A DNA stretch of 41,424 bases from Candidatus Paceibacter sp. (GCA_020725175.1 DYFM01000011.1:896-42319), one strand, 5' to 3'; shown: positions 9,057-17,478, numbered from the stretch's first letter. Notes: a model not told the origin generated them from the letters alone. Numbers and translations are program-made.

Positions 9057-9903
9057 ATAGTAATGAAAATAGGGTGCTACTGTTTTGAAAAAGAATGTTA
9101 CTCATTTCTTCACTTGACAATCCTCGCAACCCCGCCAAAAACTTCACCTGCTCCTCCACCATCCACGGTTCCGACCGCTCTCCGCGATAAGCCTGTGGTG
9201 CAAGATACGGCGCGTCTGTTTCAACCAACATTCGATCAAGTGGCATGTTTCGTAACACTTCTAGCAATTCTTCCTGAGGTTTAGGGTCCGTCTTCTTCGG
9301 CGGGTAAGTAATAACTCCCGTAAAACCCAAATAAAATCCCAAATTCAAATACTGCTGTGCGAACTCCCAATTCCCTGTAAAACAATGAATCACACCACGA
9401 AGTTTCTGCTCAAAACCAGATGACTTTAGACTTTCTAACAGCTCCAAATGCGCATCTCGACAATGCACCACCAACGGCAGGTCATGCTTTTGCGCAAAAT
9501 CAACATGCTGCAGAAATACCTTCGTTTGTTTTTCAAGCACTTCTTCTCGTGAAGGAGTTTTCGGCAAGTGATATAAATCAAGTCCGGTCTCCCCAATCGC
9601 GATCACTTTTTTTGACTGTACCAACTCGGTGTAAAATGCTTCGTCAAAATCTTCATTGCGAGACTTGAAACTGGTTTCTTCTTCATCTACATAGGTCGGA
9701 AACAAGTGTGTTGGGTGAGTTCCGATTGTTGCGTACACATGGTCATACTGTTCCGCCAATTCTACCGCCGCTTTACTGGTATCCATCTGTGTTCCAACTA
9801 CATTCATGATAACTCCACGCTCAAGATTGCGTCGTACCACTGCTTCGCGCTCATCTTTGTAGGTATTAAATTGTATATGACAATGCGTATCAACGTATTT
9901 CAT
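9046..9903 (-). CDS. tatD: TatD-family metal-dependent DNase
   Basis: This is a TIM-barrel metal hydrolase of 285 residues, normal for the family. Metal-binding motifs are visible in order: DTHCHI at the N-terminus, AIGETGLDLYH, VVHCRDAH, GVIHCFTGNWE and VETDAPYLAPQAYRGERSEPWM. Family members are 3'-5' exonucleases implicated in DNA and RNA quality control. In many bacteria tatD lies next to metG and rsmI, as it nearly does here. The 3' end overlaps the start of the next gene by 11 bases. Confidence 0.93.
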   Translation of the reverse strand: MKYVDTHCHIQFNTYKDEREAVVRRNLERGVIMNVVGTQMDTSKAAVELAEQYDHVYATIGTHPTHLFPTYVDEEETSFKSRNEDFDEAFYTELVQSKKVIAIGETGLDLYHLPKTPSREEVLEKQTKVFLQHVDFAQKHDLPLVVHCRDAHLELLESLKSSGFEQKLRGVIHCFTGNWEFAQQYLNLGFYLGFTGVITYPPKKTDPKPQEELLEVLRNMPLDRMLVETDAPYLAPQAYRGERSEPWMVEEQVKFLAGLRGLSSEEMSNILFQNSSTLFSLLYEQ

Positions 9904-9945
9904 AATTTCTTTACTATATAAACCAACTTATCACTTAAACACAAA

Positions 9946-10080
9946 TTACACCATTCTCGAAAAAACAATCAACAATAAAAATACACTCAAAATAGCTCCA
10001 ACAATAACAAACAACCAAAAACTCCGCCGCCGTTCGGCTTTGGAATCAAGAATGAGGGGTTTGAGTATTTCTTTGAGCAT
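9946..10080 (-). CDS. Small single-span membrane protein, 44 residues
   Basis: The peptide starts MLKEILKPLILDSKAERRR, a basic N-terminus with an amphipathic helix. One membrane helix follows (about residues 21-41), ending in SRMV. I chose the ATG at 10080 because the longer open frame upstream is encoded by the iterated-word array. It lies between cvpA and tatD on the same strand. The function is unknown. A positive-inside orientation is likely. Confidence 0.6.
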   Translation of the reverse strand: MLKEILKPLILDSKAERRRSFWLFVIVGAILSVFLLLIVFSRMV

Positions 10081-10087
10081 ACTTTTG

Positions 10088-10189
10088 ATTGCAGAGTAAG
10101 CTTGTAAGCAGAGTAGGCAGGATAGGCAACGATTCAACACAAAGCATAATCTACTTACTCTGCCTACTCTGCTTCATCAGCCACGTCAA
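10088..10189. repeat. Iterated-word array with inverted partner
   Basis: GTAAGCTTGTAAGCAGAGTAGGCAG-type words at 10095-10127 are followed by the complementary TACTTACTCTGCCTACTCTGC at 10152-10175. The vocabulary (AGCAGAGTA, AGGCAG) is shared with the array upstream of rny at 33.7-33.85 kb. Confidence 0.75.
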
Positions 10190-10726
10190 TTACAACACCT
10201 TACTCTCCACCACACTCGTCGCCTTATCAAGCGCTTTGAGAACCTCTGGCACTAGTGGTAACAGTATGGCCGCGGTTCCAATTGCGTACGGAGCGACTTC
10301 AGAAAGAGAAATGGCGGACATGATATTCTCCGACACCGGGTATTGTTCCACAAAATACAAAATAACGCCAATCGTCACCACTCCTTCAAAAAAACCAAGT
10401 GCTAGACCAAGAATGCGGTTTAGTGATCCGATAAGCGGCAACTTGGTCACCACATCAGTAGATTTTCCAATCAGCCAAAAAACTACCCCAACCAATCGAT
10501 TGATAATCAAAAACGCGAGAATAAACATAACCACTTTTGCGACATTTCCTTCCCATCCGGTAATCCCCATAAGCCAGTCTCCTAGCCACGGATAATACCG
10601 AAACGCCAAAAAGATTCCGAGGAATGTCCCGAGCAGTGACCCAAGCGTATGCATAAAGCCAAACCAAAGACCAAAAAGCGCGAATCCTCCGATGATTGAG
10701 AGGAGAATGATGTCGAAGAATGACAT
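10190..10726 (-). CDS. cvpA: CvpA-family membrane protein
   Basis: This is a 178-residue protein with four to five membrane helices. Its first stretch (DIILLSIIGGFALFGLWFGFMHTLGSLLG) follows the CvpA pattern, as do the later KVVMFILAFLIINRLVGVVFWLIGK and LNRILGLALGFFEGVV segments. CvpA proteins are widespread inner-membrane proteins tied to envelope stress and colicin V export in E. coli; their biochemical role is not settled. The gene follows the cyclodipeptide synthase gene. Confidence 0.85.
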   Translation of the reverse strand: MSFFDIILLSIIGGFALFGLWFGFMHTLGSLLGTFLGIFLAFRYYPWLGDWLMGITGWEGNVAKVVMFILAFLIINRLVGVVFWLIGKSTDVVTKLPLIGSLNRILGLALGFFEGVVTIGVILYFVEQYPVSENIMSAISLSEVAPYAIGTAAILLPLVPEVLKALDKATSVVESKVL

Positions 10727-10732
10727 ATTGAG

Positions 10733-10776
10733 GGGAATTAGTTGATTAGATTATTAGTTTAATAGTTGACTTTCGA
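10733..10776. repeat. Iterated words spanning the 3' end of the cyclodipeptide synthase gene
   Basis: TAGTTGATTAGATTATTAGTTTAATAGTTGA-like words run from the intergenic gap into the coding sequence. They supply its last codons and stop. Confidence 0.5.
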
Positions 10777-11479
10777 CTGGTTCTTCAAGATAATCCTCCA
10801 CAAGCACGCAAATCTGTCGTAACTGCATTTTTAACGGGTCAAAATATTTTCCCGCCCTTATATCCAAAACAAATTGACTCATCCCACTATCAATATACGT
10901 AGGATACAAAATTAAATTGTACAATTTGTTATTCCAGAAAATTCCACCCAATAATGTTGGTAATTCACTAATAATATATTCAGCCAACTGATCTTTTTGT
11001 TCGTTCGATACGGTTACACTTCTTAAACTAACATATTTATCAACAAAATATAACACTCTATCGTGAAAAATCTTATTTGAATCATATTCACTTCTCAGAA
11101 TTTCTCTGAGGTGATCATAACCTTGATTACGTATATCATCCCAAAAAATTGTATGGACTTTTGTTATATACCCCGGTTCATTATTTCTTTTATACAACTC
11201 TCTTTTGGCTTTTTCAAACATCCCTGCCACACCATATGCTTTCTGACGAACCTTTTCCTTTGCTTCATCCGATGAAAATCCTCGAAAAATTTGCCAGTTC
11301 ACAACATCAATATCATCTGCAATTAAAATAAGCGTATCATCTTTTGTATTTTGATATGCCCACTCTACATATTTTTGAGCAAGTTCTGAAGTCAATAGTT
11401 TATTACCCAAACTTATACCAACAAAAATGTTAAATAATTTTTTATCAATTTCATTTTGCGTAACATGAAAATACTGCAT
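10754..11479 (-). CDS. tRNA-dependent cyclodipeptide synthase
   Basis: This belongs to the CDPS family, which uses two aminoacyl-tRNAs to make a cyclic dipeptide (diketopiperazine) without a ribosome. It is 241 residues, the usual length. The nucleophile motif GISLGN holds Ser23. Tyr168 and Glu172, in the segment AEYIISELPTLLGG, have the same four-residue spacing as the catalytic Tyr178/Glu182 of AlbC. The Tyr-Pro pair at 192-193 fits the XYP subgroup, although Asn26 after the glycine is more like NYQ enzymes. The N-terminal IFVGIS strand and ADDIDVVNWQIF fit the Rossmann-like class I synthetase fold. The product cannot be predicted. The unknown upstream gene could be a partner. Confidence 0.85.
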   Translation of the reverse strand: MQYFHVTQNEIDKKLFNIFVGISLGNKLLTSELAQKYVEWAYQNTKDDTLILIADDIDVVNWQIFRGFSSDEAKEKVRQKAYGVAGMFEKAKRELYKRNNEPGYITKVHTIFWDDIRNQGYDHLREILRSEYDSNKIFHDRVLYFVDKYVSLRSVTVSNEQKDQLAEYIISELPTLLGGIFWNNKLYNLILYPTYIDSGMSQFVLDIRAGKYFDPLKMQLRQICVLVEDYLEEPVESQLLN

Positions 11480-11493
11480 AAAAATTCTTTTAT

Positions 11494-11589
11494 TTACTCT
11501 TCAGACGATTTTGCTTCAGGTGGTGGTACTGACTTTACAAAAGCAACTAATTCATTTATTACTTCTTTTATGGGACAACACTCTACCAT
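11494..11589 (-). CDS. Small ORF or frameshifted tail of the upstream gene, 31 residues
   Basis: The frame encodes MVECCPIKEVINELVAFVKS followed by VPPPEAKSSEE and ends 14 bases before the cyclodipeptide synthase start. It overlaps the 3' end of the preceding gene in another frame. It looks like a natural soluble C-terminus, with helix, proline hinge and acidic tail, whereas the annotated end of the upstream gene, DGRVLSHKRSNK, does not. It may therefore be the true tail reached by a frameshift. No Shine-Dalgarno sequence is visible. Confidence 0.35.
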   Translation of the reverse strand: MVECCPIKEVINELVAFVKSVPPPEAKSSEE

Positions 11590-11995
11590 CAATAGCCTTA
11601 TTACTATATATAATTATACGCTTATTAATCTCATCAACTAAAACATCTAATTTCTGAATATATTCTGGATTACTCAACTCCATTATTCTCTTTGTCAAAC
11701 AAAAATCAGTAAAAATTTCTTGATCACGAAATCGCTCTTCATATTGTTTTAACAACGGAAGTTCTGTATTTTTTTCAGAAATTCCGGTTGTAACACAATG
11801 GATAGCCAACAATAGTCCAGCAGGTTCATTATTATAGTCCCAATAGAGACCACACCCATTCATAAGCACTTCAACTTCAGACAACTTCTTTTCTTTGAAA
11901 TCAGTTGAATAATGCCCTTCAGGCAATTTTACACCAGCTTTGATCAAGAACATATTCTCATAAGTAGGACGAGGAGTGCCATCACCTTTAGCCAT
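11552..11995 (-). CDS. Unknown protein upstream of the cyclodipeptide synthase
   Basis: I do not recognise this 147-residue protein. It starts MAKGDGTPRPTYENMFLIKAG, probably soluble, with no signal or membrane segment. A central stretch (MNGCGLYWDYNNEPAGLLLAIHCV) is followed by a helical second half. I chose the ATG at 11995; the frame also opens two codons earlier with TTG. It is co-oriented between metG and the cyclodipeptide synthase gene, so a role in the same pathway is possible but unproven. The reading frame may shift near its end. Confidence 0.6.
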   Translation of the reverse strand: MAKGDGTPRPTYENMFLIKAGVKLPEGHYSTDFKEKKLSEVEVLMNGCGLYWDYNNEPAGLLLAIHCVTTGISEKNTELPLLKQYEERFRDQEIFTDFCLTKRIMELSNPEYIQKLDVLVDEINKRIIIYSNKAIDGRVLSHKRSNK

Positions 11996-12022
11996 ACACA
12001 AAGAAAGTTATGTTTAGATAAA

Positions 12023-13540
12023 TCACTTCACCAACCGTGGAAACAACATCTCCCCCTTATGAATCTTCGTCCCCGGTTGCAATTTCCCCCACACTTTTTC
12101 TTCATCCACATTCAACGAACCAATCTGTGCTTTGGAATATCCCAATTGTATCAAAATCTTTTCTGCCGCCCCAGGAATAATTGGCAGAAGCGCTAAACCA
12201 ATATGACGCAAACCTTCCGTCAACTCATATAACAACGGTGTAATATCCTCACCCAATTTCGCTTTCTCCCACGGTTTCTGTTCTGAGATAATCATATCGA
12301 GTTTTTTCACCAACCCATCAACCAACATTACTGCTTCCTGAAAATTGTATGAATCAAGTGCTTTATCATACGCTTCCCAAAGCATACCTGTTCCTTGCTC
12401 CTTGCCACTTGCTCCTTGCACAACCGAATCTGAATATTTCTCCACCATCGTCAAAATCCGACTCGTCAAATTACCCACCCCATTCACCAAATGCGCGGTA
12501 TAAAATTCTTCAAATCTCTCAATGGTAAAATCACCATCTTCATACGAAGACAAAGCACCGAGTAAGTAGTAGCGTACCGCATCCGCACCATATTTCTTTG
12601 ACAAATCAAGCGGGTTTACCACATTTCCAAGACTTTTACTCATCTTTTGACCATTTGACAAAATGTAACCGTGAATAAAAATCTGCGTTGATGGTTCGAG
12701 TCCGGCAGAAAACAACATTGCCTGCCACATCGCTGACTGTTGACGGAGATTATCTTTTCCTGCCACCTGTACACCCGGCCAATTTGCTTGAAAATTTTCT
12801 ATATTATTTGGCCAACCGAGTGTAGAAATATAATTTACGAGTGCATCAAACCAAACATACATCACCTGCTCTGGATCGTTTGGCACCGGTACTCCCCATG
12901 GCATTTTTTCTTTCAGTCGAGAAATACTAAAGTCTTGCAAGCCGTTTGCCACAAAATTCTTTATTTCCTGGAGTCGATTTTGAGGAAGCACAAAGTCCGG
13001 TCGCTCTTCATACAATTTCAACAAGCGCTCTTGATACTGCGAAAAACGAAAAAAGTAGTTTTCTTCTTCGATCAATTCCAATTCACGATTTGGGTGAATC
13101 GGACAGCGACCATCCACCAATTCGGAATCGGTTTTTTCAAGTTCGCAACCAATACAGTACTTTACTTTATAGACTTTTTTATAAATATCGCCATTAGTGA
13201 GACAGCGGTTCCAAAACTCTTGCGCTGCCGTTTTATGATGTTCGTCGGTCGTGCGAATAAAGTGCGTATAACTCAAGTTCAACGCATCTTTCAAAGCACC
13301 AAACTTGGCAGCATATTGGTCACAGTACGCTTGTGGATCCATTCCTGCTTCAGTAGCTTTTTGAAAAATTTTCAACCCATGTTCGTCGGTTCCGGTATTG
13401 AATACCACCTCTCGCCCAAGTAAACGTTGATACCGCACCAAAGCATCGGCTTGAATAATTTCCAAAGCAAACCCAATGTGCGGATCAGCATTCACATATG
13501 GAAGGGTGGTGGTAATATAATAGGTTGATAGTTTTGACAT
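12023..13540 (-). CDS. metG: Methionyl-tRNA synthetase
   Basis: This is a class I aminoacyl-tRNA synthetase of 505 residues without the C-terminal tRNA-binding domain. The HIGH motif is HIGF (residues 21-24) and the KMSKS motif is at 299-303. A zinc knuckle has Cys129, Cys132, Cys146 and His149. The start MSKLSTYYITTTLPYVN has AAGG seven bases upstream; the longer frame upstream overlaps the lipoprotein gene and is rejected. Residues about 374-386 (VQGASGKEQGTGM) are encoded by iterated words like those upstream of infB. They sit in the linker between the catalytic and anticodon-binding domains. Confidence 0.96.
   Translation of the reverse strand: MSKLSTYYITTTLPYVNADPHIGFALEIIQADALVRYQRLLGREVVFNTGTDEHGLKIFQKATEAGMDPQAYCDQYAAKFGALKDALNLSYTHFIRTTDEHHKTAAQEFWNRCLTNGDIYKKVYKVKYCIGCELEKTDSELVDGRCPIHPNRELELIEEENYFFRFSQYQERLLKLYEERPDFVLPQNRLQEIKNFVANGLQDFSISRLKEKMPWGVPVPNDPEQVMYVWFDALVNYISTLGWPNNIENFQANWPGVQVAGKDNLRQQSAMWQAMLFSAGLEPSTQIFIHGYILSNGQKMSKSLGNVVNPLDLSKKYGADAVRYYLLGALSSYEDGDFTIERFEEFYTAHLVNGVGNLTSRILTMVEKYSDSVVQGASGKEQGTGMLWEAYDKALDSYNFQEAVMLVDGLVKKLDMIISEQKPWEKAKLGEDITPLLYELTEGLRHIGLALLPIIPGAAEKILIQLGYSKAQIGSLNVDEEKVWGKLQPGTKIHKGEMLFPRLVK
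12384..12424. repeat. Iterated words inside metG
   Basis: Read on the minus strand the coding sequence contains CAAGGAGCAAGTGGCAAGG and then AGCAAGGAACAGG. These are close copies of words in the infB leader (26931-26975) and in uvrA (about 38600). The reading frame is kept. Confidence 0.65.
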
Positions 13541-13562
13541 ACAAAAACCTTGTTCATTGAAG

Positions 13563-14336
13563 TTAATAAATAAGCGCGGCCGGCAACTGAAGTTCATCCC
13601 TCTCTTTATCACTTACATACAACACCGGTCCAAGTAATACCTGCCATTCACCATTTTGTTTTTTCAAATACAGATATGCCGGTTCTGTAACAGAATCAGC
13701 CGGAGTAGCTGAAACTTTTACCACCCCGCCAATCATACTCTCTACGATATACGTGACATCTATTTCAAAATGAGTTTCAACTATCGCGCCAATTGCCGCG
13801 AGATCAGTTTCACTGAGCTGTGTTCTTTCTTCTTTATACAAAATCATGCGTTCCGGAATAGTATACAACCCATCAGACTTGGCAACACTTACTTCAAAAC
13901 GCAATACATTTGCACCGGCGTCATAAACAACAGTCGCGGTACCACTGTCATTGCGACTTCCTTGCCAGGAAACATCGTACACCTTGTCTACCGCCCCAGG
14001 ACGAGCTGTACCGGAAAAAGTTACCACATCTTCATACTTGGCCGCACCAAATGCTTCTACTAGCGCCAAAAGAGAACCATGAATACGAGACGGATCACTG
14101 ACATCTGTTTGCTCAACAAACATGGTAACTCGCTCAACTTGTCCGGTAGTGTTTTCAAGCGATACCATTTTCCACTCTCCAGTTACCGATTCTTTTGTGA
14201 TACTATCCGTTGTCCGTTCTTTACTTTCTGTACTTGTAGTAGAAGTTGACGTATTCCCAGTTTCACCTTTATTGGTCCCACAACCAATTCCGAGAAACAC
14301 TACCGTCATAACAAATAGAAGAAAAACGTTGCGCAT
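13563..14336 (-). CDS. Predicted lipoprotein of unknown function
   Basis: This 257-residue protein has a signal sequence ending in a lipobox (LGIGC, Cys at about residue 19), so it is expected to be lipid-anchored outside the membrane. A Ser/Thr-rich linker (about residues 22-50) leads to two mixed alpha/beta regions, one starting GEWKMVSLEN, reminiscent of small lipocalin-like or NTF2-like folds. I cannot assign a family. It starts two bases after the rsmI stop, so they share a transcript. Confidence 0.75.
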   Translation of the reverse strand: MRNVFLLFVMTVVFLGIGCGTNKGETGNTSTSTTSTESKERTTDSITKESVTGEWKMVSLENTTGQVERVTMFVEQTDVSDPSRIHGSLLALVEAFGAAKYEDVVTFSGTARPGAVDKVYDVSWQGSRNDSGTATVVYDAGANVLRFEVSVAKSDGLYTIPERMILYKEERTQLSETDLAAIGAIVETHFEIDVTYIVESMIGGVVKVSATPADSVTEPAYLYLKKQNGEWQVLLGPVLYVSDKERDELQLPAALIY

Positions 14337-14338
14337 AT

Positions 14339-15010
14339 TTATGAATGAGAAAGAATAATGACAAATTCTCCTTTTGGATTTACTCGCATATTGACCAATC
14401 CACCCACTGTCCCCCGATACACCTGTTCAAACTTCTTGGTAAGTTCGCGACAAATACAAATCCGAAGGTCCGGTGACTGGGTAGCAATGAGTTCAGAAAG
14501 GCATTTTTCTATTCGGTGACAGGATTCATAGAATACCACAGTATGAGAAGATGCTGACACTTCTTGAAAAAACGTTTGTCGTCCTTTTTTATGCGGTGGA
14601 AAACCAAGAAAAAGAAACTTATCTGTACGAAAGCCGGAAATACTCAGTGCCGCAATAACCGCCGATGGACCGGGGATACACGTAATAGGTATGGTCGGAT
14701 CTTCTTGAACAAGATAATTGATCAATATATTTCCCGGATCACTTATTCCAGGTGTTCCAGCATCCGAAACGAGAGCAAGATGTTTTTCCTCCTGAAGTAA
14801 TGCAAAAATTTCTCGTATTTTTGCCTCGGCACTATGATGATGATAACTCATGGTCGGCGTAGCAATCTCAAAATGAGCGAGTAATTTCTTCGTAACCCGA
14901 GTATCCTCGCACAAGATCATATCGACCGTTTTCAATGTCTCAATCGCTCGAAACGTAATATCCCCCAGATTTCCAATGGGGGTGGCGATAATAGAAAGAG
15001 TTCCGGGCAT
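14339..15010 (-). CDS. rsmI: 16S rRNA (cytidine-1402-2'-O)-methyltransferase
   Basis: This is a tetrapyrrole-methylase-fold enzyme that methylates the ribose of C1402 in the ribosomal P site. It is 223 residues, slightly shorter than E. coli RsmI because the C-terminal extension is missing. Key motifs are IATPIGNLGDITFRA at the N-terminus, CEDTRVTKKLL, LVSDAGTPGISDPG and CIPGPSAVIAALSISG. It is the first gene of the minus-strand cluster and has an extended -10 promoter about 50 bases upstream. Confidence 0.95.
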   Translation of the reverse strand: MPGTLSIIATPIGNLGDITFRAIETLKTVDMILCEDTRVTKKLLAHFEIATPTMSYHHHSAEAKIREIFALLQEEKHLALVSDAGTPGISDPGNILINYLVQEDPTIPITCIPGPSAVIAALSISGFRTDKFLFLGFPPHKKGRQTFFQEVSASSHTVVFYESCHRIEKCLSELIATQSPDLRICICRELTKKFEQVYRGTVGGLVNMRVNPKGEFVIILSHS

Positions 15011-15061
15011 AAATAAACACGATGTAACTCACGCCTTTCGGCTTGAGAATAATGTACGCTC

Positions 15062-15070
15062 AGTATAGCA
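15062..15070 (-). promoter_or_regulatory. Extended -10 promoter element for rsmI
   Basis: TGCTATACT on the minus strand fits the extended -10 consensus TGnTATAAT. The leader of about 45 bases contains a small hairpin (CTCACGCC / GGCTTGAG with one mismatch). Confidence 0.5.
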
Positions 15071-15092
15071 GAAAAGCATAAAAAAACAAGGG

Positions 15093-15136
15093 ATTTCTTT
15101 GTAGAGACGCCATGCCTGGCGTCTCTACAAAGAAAT
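15093..15136. repeat. Perfect 20-bp palindrome with TGCC loop
   Basis: The arms (15093-15112 and 15117-15136) are exact reverse complements. The core GTAGAGACGCCA resembles dispersed hairpin repeats (GTAGAGACG type) known from cyanobacteria and other bacteria, often linked to RAYT/IS200-like elements. It lies between divergent promoters and could also act as a barrier or terminator. No U-tract follows. Confidence 0.8.
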
Positions 15137-15161
15137 TCCTTTCACTTATCCCCGACAGCGC

Positions 15162-15190
15162 TTCAAAACACCTTCAAAGCATGCTATACT
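15162..15190 (+). promoter_or_regulatory. Predicted promoter of the DD-carboxypeptidase fusion gene
   Basis: TTCAAA (15162-15167) and TATACT (15185-15190, extended by TGC) are separated by 17 bases. The expected start near 15197 is only two bases before the ATG, suggesting a leaderless mRNA. Confidence 0.5.
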
Positions 15191-15198
15191 ACCTTCAT

Positions 15199-17478
15199 AT
15201 GAAAAAATCGCTTTCTTCTCTTCTAGTCACTCTTTTAGTGACCGCACAACTGAGTCTTTCTTTTCCTATCTTGGCAGCGGAATTCAATCCAAACTTTATC
15301 ATCAGTGATGAAGAGTTACAAAATTGGCGTTCCATGTCCCGAGCAGACATTCAATCGTTTTTGGAAAGCAACAAAAGTTATCTTTCCGAATACAAGACAG
15401 TTGATATTGACGGTGAAAAACGTTTTGCCTCTGATATTATTTATCGTGCGTCCAAAGAACACCAAATTAATCCAAAGTACCTCCTGGTAAAATTTCAAAA
15501 AGAACAAAGTCTCACCCTCGATAGAGACCCTACCCAATATCAACTTGACTGGGCTGCTGGATACGCTGTTTGTGATAGTTGCAGTATCAACGACCCAAAA
15601 GTACAAAAGTTTAAGGGATTCGCCAAACAAACTGATAACGCGGCCAGTGTAATGCGTTGGTATTATGATAATGTGGATTCAGTGGGATACATAAAAAAAC
15701 CGGGTATTACCTACAGTATCAGCGGTACAGAAGTAACTCCGGCCAACAAAGCTACCGCTTTCATGTATACCTATACCCCACACCTAAACGGTAATAAAAA
15801 CTTCTGGAAGATCTGGCAATCATGGTTTGACCAAGTATATCCTGACGGAACACTTGTCAAAGCCGCTGATTCCCATGATATCTACCTCATCCAAAACGGC
15901 AAAAAACGGCTATTTTCCAGCATGAGTGCGTTGACGACACGCTATGATCCAAAACTCGTAGTTGTCGCACCAGCCTCTGAACTTGCTCGATATGAAACCG
16001 GGTCACCCATCTCTCTCCCAAATTTTTCCATCCTCAAACAGGGATCAACCTATTACTTACTGGATTACGATATTCTCCGGAAATTTGCTGATGGAGCAAT
16101 CCAAAAATTCGGGTATCATCCGGATGAAATTATTGAAGTAAGTAGTAATGATATTGCTGATTACCCAATCTCTTCTACCATTATTGAGCCAAGTCAATCT
16201 GCACCACTTGGACGATTGGTAAAAATCAAAGAAACCGGACAAACGTACTATATTTTCGGGAACACGTTCCATCCGATTCTTGATCCGCAAATTATCAACA
16301 TAAACTTTTCCCACCTGACTGTGGAAACCGAACCGGCAACATATCTCCAAACGTTACGTAAAGGACCAATGGTACTGTTTAAAGATGGAACACTATTAGG
16401 AACCACCGGTGATAACCAAATTTTTGTCATTGAAAATGGAAAAAAGCGTCACATCACCAATGAAGAAGTATTTTTGGGACTTGGTTGGAAGTGGGAAAAC
16501 ATCGTTTGGACTAGCCCGGTCGTCGGATTGGCGTTTCCGTATGGAGAATCCATTTACCTCCGTGCCGCTCCGACGCCAAATAACACAGCCGAGCAGGCTG
16601 ATGCCGAAACACCCGAAACCACTGAACCAACGGGCGATGAACCAACATCCGAAAAACCCACTATTGCTGAGCTCATGGTTCGAACACCGGCAGACAAACA
16701 GTCAACCGTTGGACCGACTTTTTCTACCGACGTAGACGCATACTTGGTAGCCGAGTATGATACGGAAAAGATATTGGCCGGAAAAAATATTGACTTCCCT
16801 CGTCCACTTGCCTCCTTATCAAAGATGATGACCGCCTATCAAGTGGTTGCGGAAGGATTTTTACCTCAAAAAGTAGTAACCTATGACCCGACCCAACATA
16901 AAGCTACCTACCACTATTATAAAATTACCAGCGGTGAAAAAGTAACTGCAAACGATCTAATGTACGCGGTACTGGTGTCATCACTCAATACCCCAAGTCG
17001 AATGTTGGTAGATGCTTTTGAGCCAAACGAGGCTGATTTTATCGCCCGCATGAATAAACAAGCGACTGCTTGGGGACTAACTAATACGAAGTTTTATGAT
17101 GTATCGGGACTTGACGAACGCAATGTTGGTACGGTAAAAGAATACTTGACCCTCTTCAAAAAAACCGTCCGCAATTCCATTATCAACCCTATTATCTCAA
17201 CGAAAACATATAGTTATGATGAAGTGCTTGATCTTGATCAATACGTCACACACAAAGGAAACCACACCAACAAGCTCTTGTTTAAAACTGGTCTGCCATA
17301 TACAATAGAAGCCAGTAAAACCGGATATTTATACGAATCCGGCGACAATCTGGCCATGGTGGTAAAGAGAAACTCTGACGGGAAACGATTTATTGTTATA
17401 ACCATGGGAAATCCAGACCGTGCCAATCGCTTTGCTGAACCGGATCGCCTTACCCGCTGGGCACTGTCTAATTTTTGA
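15199..17478 (+). CDS. Secreted cell-wall enzyme: lysozyme-like domain, KW repeats, D-Ala-D-Ala carboxypeptidase
   Basis: This is a 759-residue exported protein. A signal peptide (1-25) is followed by a lysozyme/transglycosylase-like domain (about 30-220) with INPKYLLVKFQKEQSL. Then come repeats of about 55 residues (about 225-475) with IYLIQNGKKRLF-type cores, and an acidic Thr/Pro/Glu linker. The C-terminal S11 penicillin-binding domain (about 530-759) has Ser539-x-x-Lys542, Ser595-Leu-Asn597 and Lys707-Thr-Gly709. The last domain should trim pentapeptide stems or act as an endopeptidase on peptidoglycan. The N-terminal enzymatic role is inferred. I chose the ATG at 15199 because the longer frame begins inside a palindrome and would bury the signal peptide. 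Confidence 0.85.
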   Translation: MKKSLSSLLVTLLVTAQLSLSFPILAAEFNPNFIISDEELQNWRSMSRADIQSFLESNKSYLSEYKTVDIDGEKRFASDIIYRASKEHQINPKYLLVKFQKEQSLTLDRDPTQYQLDWAAGYAVCDSCSINDPKVQKFKGFAKQTDNAASVMRWYYDNVDSVGYIKKPGITYSISGTEVTPANKATAFMYTYTPHLNGNKNFWKIWQSWFDQVYPDGTLVKAADSHDIYLIQNGKKRLFSSMSALTTRYDPKLVVVAPASELARYETGSPISLPNFSILKQGSTYYLLDYDILRKFADGAIQKFGYHPDEIIEVSSNDIADYPISSTIIEPSQSAPLGRLVKIKETGQTYYIFGNTFHPILDPQIININFSHLTVETEPATYLQTLRKGPMVLFKDGTLLGTTGDNQIFVIENGKKRHITNEEVFLGLGWKWENIVWTSPVVGLAFPYGESIYLRAAPTPNNTAEQADAETPETTEPTGDEPTSEKPTIAELMVRTPADKQSTVGPTFSTDVDAYLVAEYDTEKILAGKNIDFPRPLASLSKMMTAYQVVAEGFLPQKVVTYDPTQHKATYHYYKITSGEKVTANDLMYAVLVSSLNTPSRMLVDAFEPNEADFIARMNKQATAWGLTNTKFYDVSGLDERNVGTVKEYLTLFKKTVRNSIINPIISTKTYSYDEVLDLDQYVTHKGNHTNKLLFKTGLPYTIEASKTGYLYESGDNLAMVVKRNSDGKRFIVITMGNPDRANRFAEPDRLTRWALSNF

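Noticed and set aside
15112-15198. Longer N-terminus for the DD-carboxypeptidase fusion
   Set aside because: The upstream codons lie inside the palindrome and predicted promoter and would place the signal peptide in the middle of the chain.
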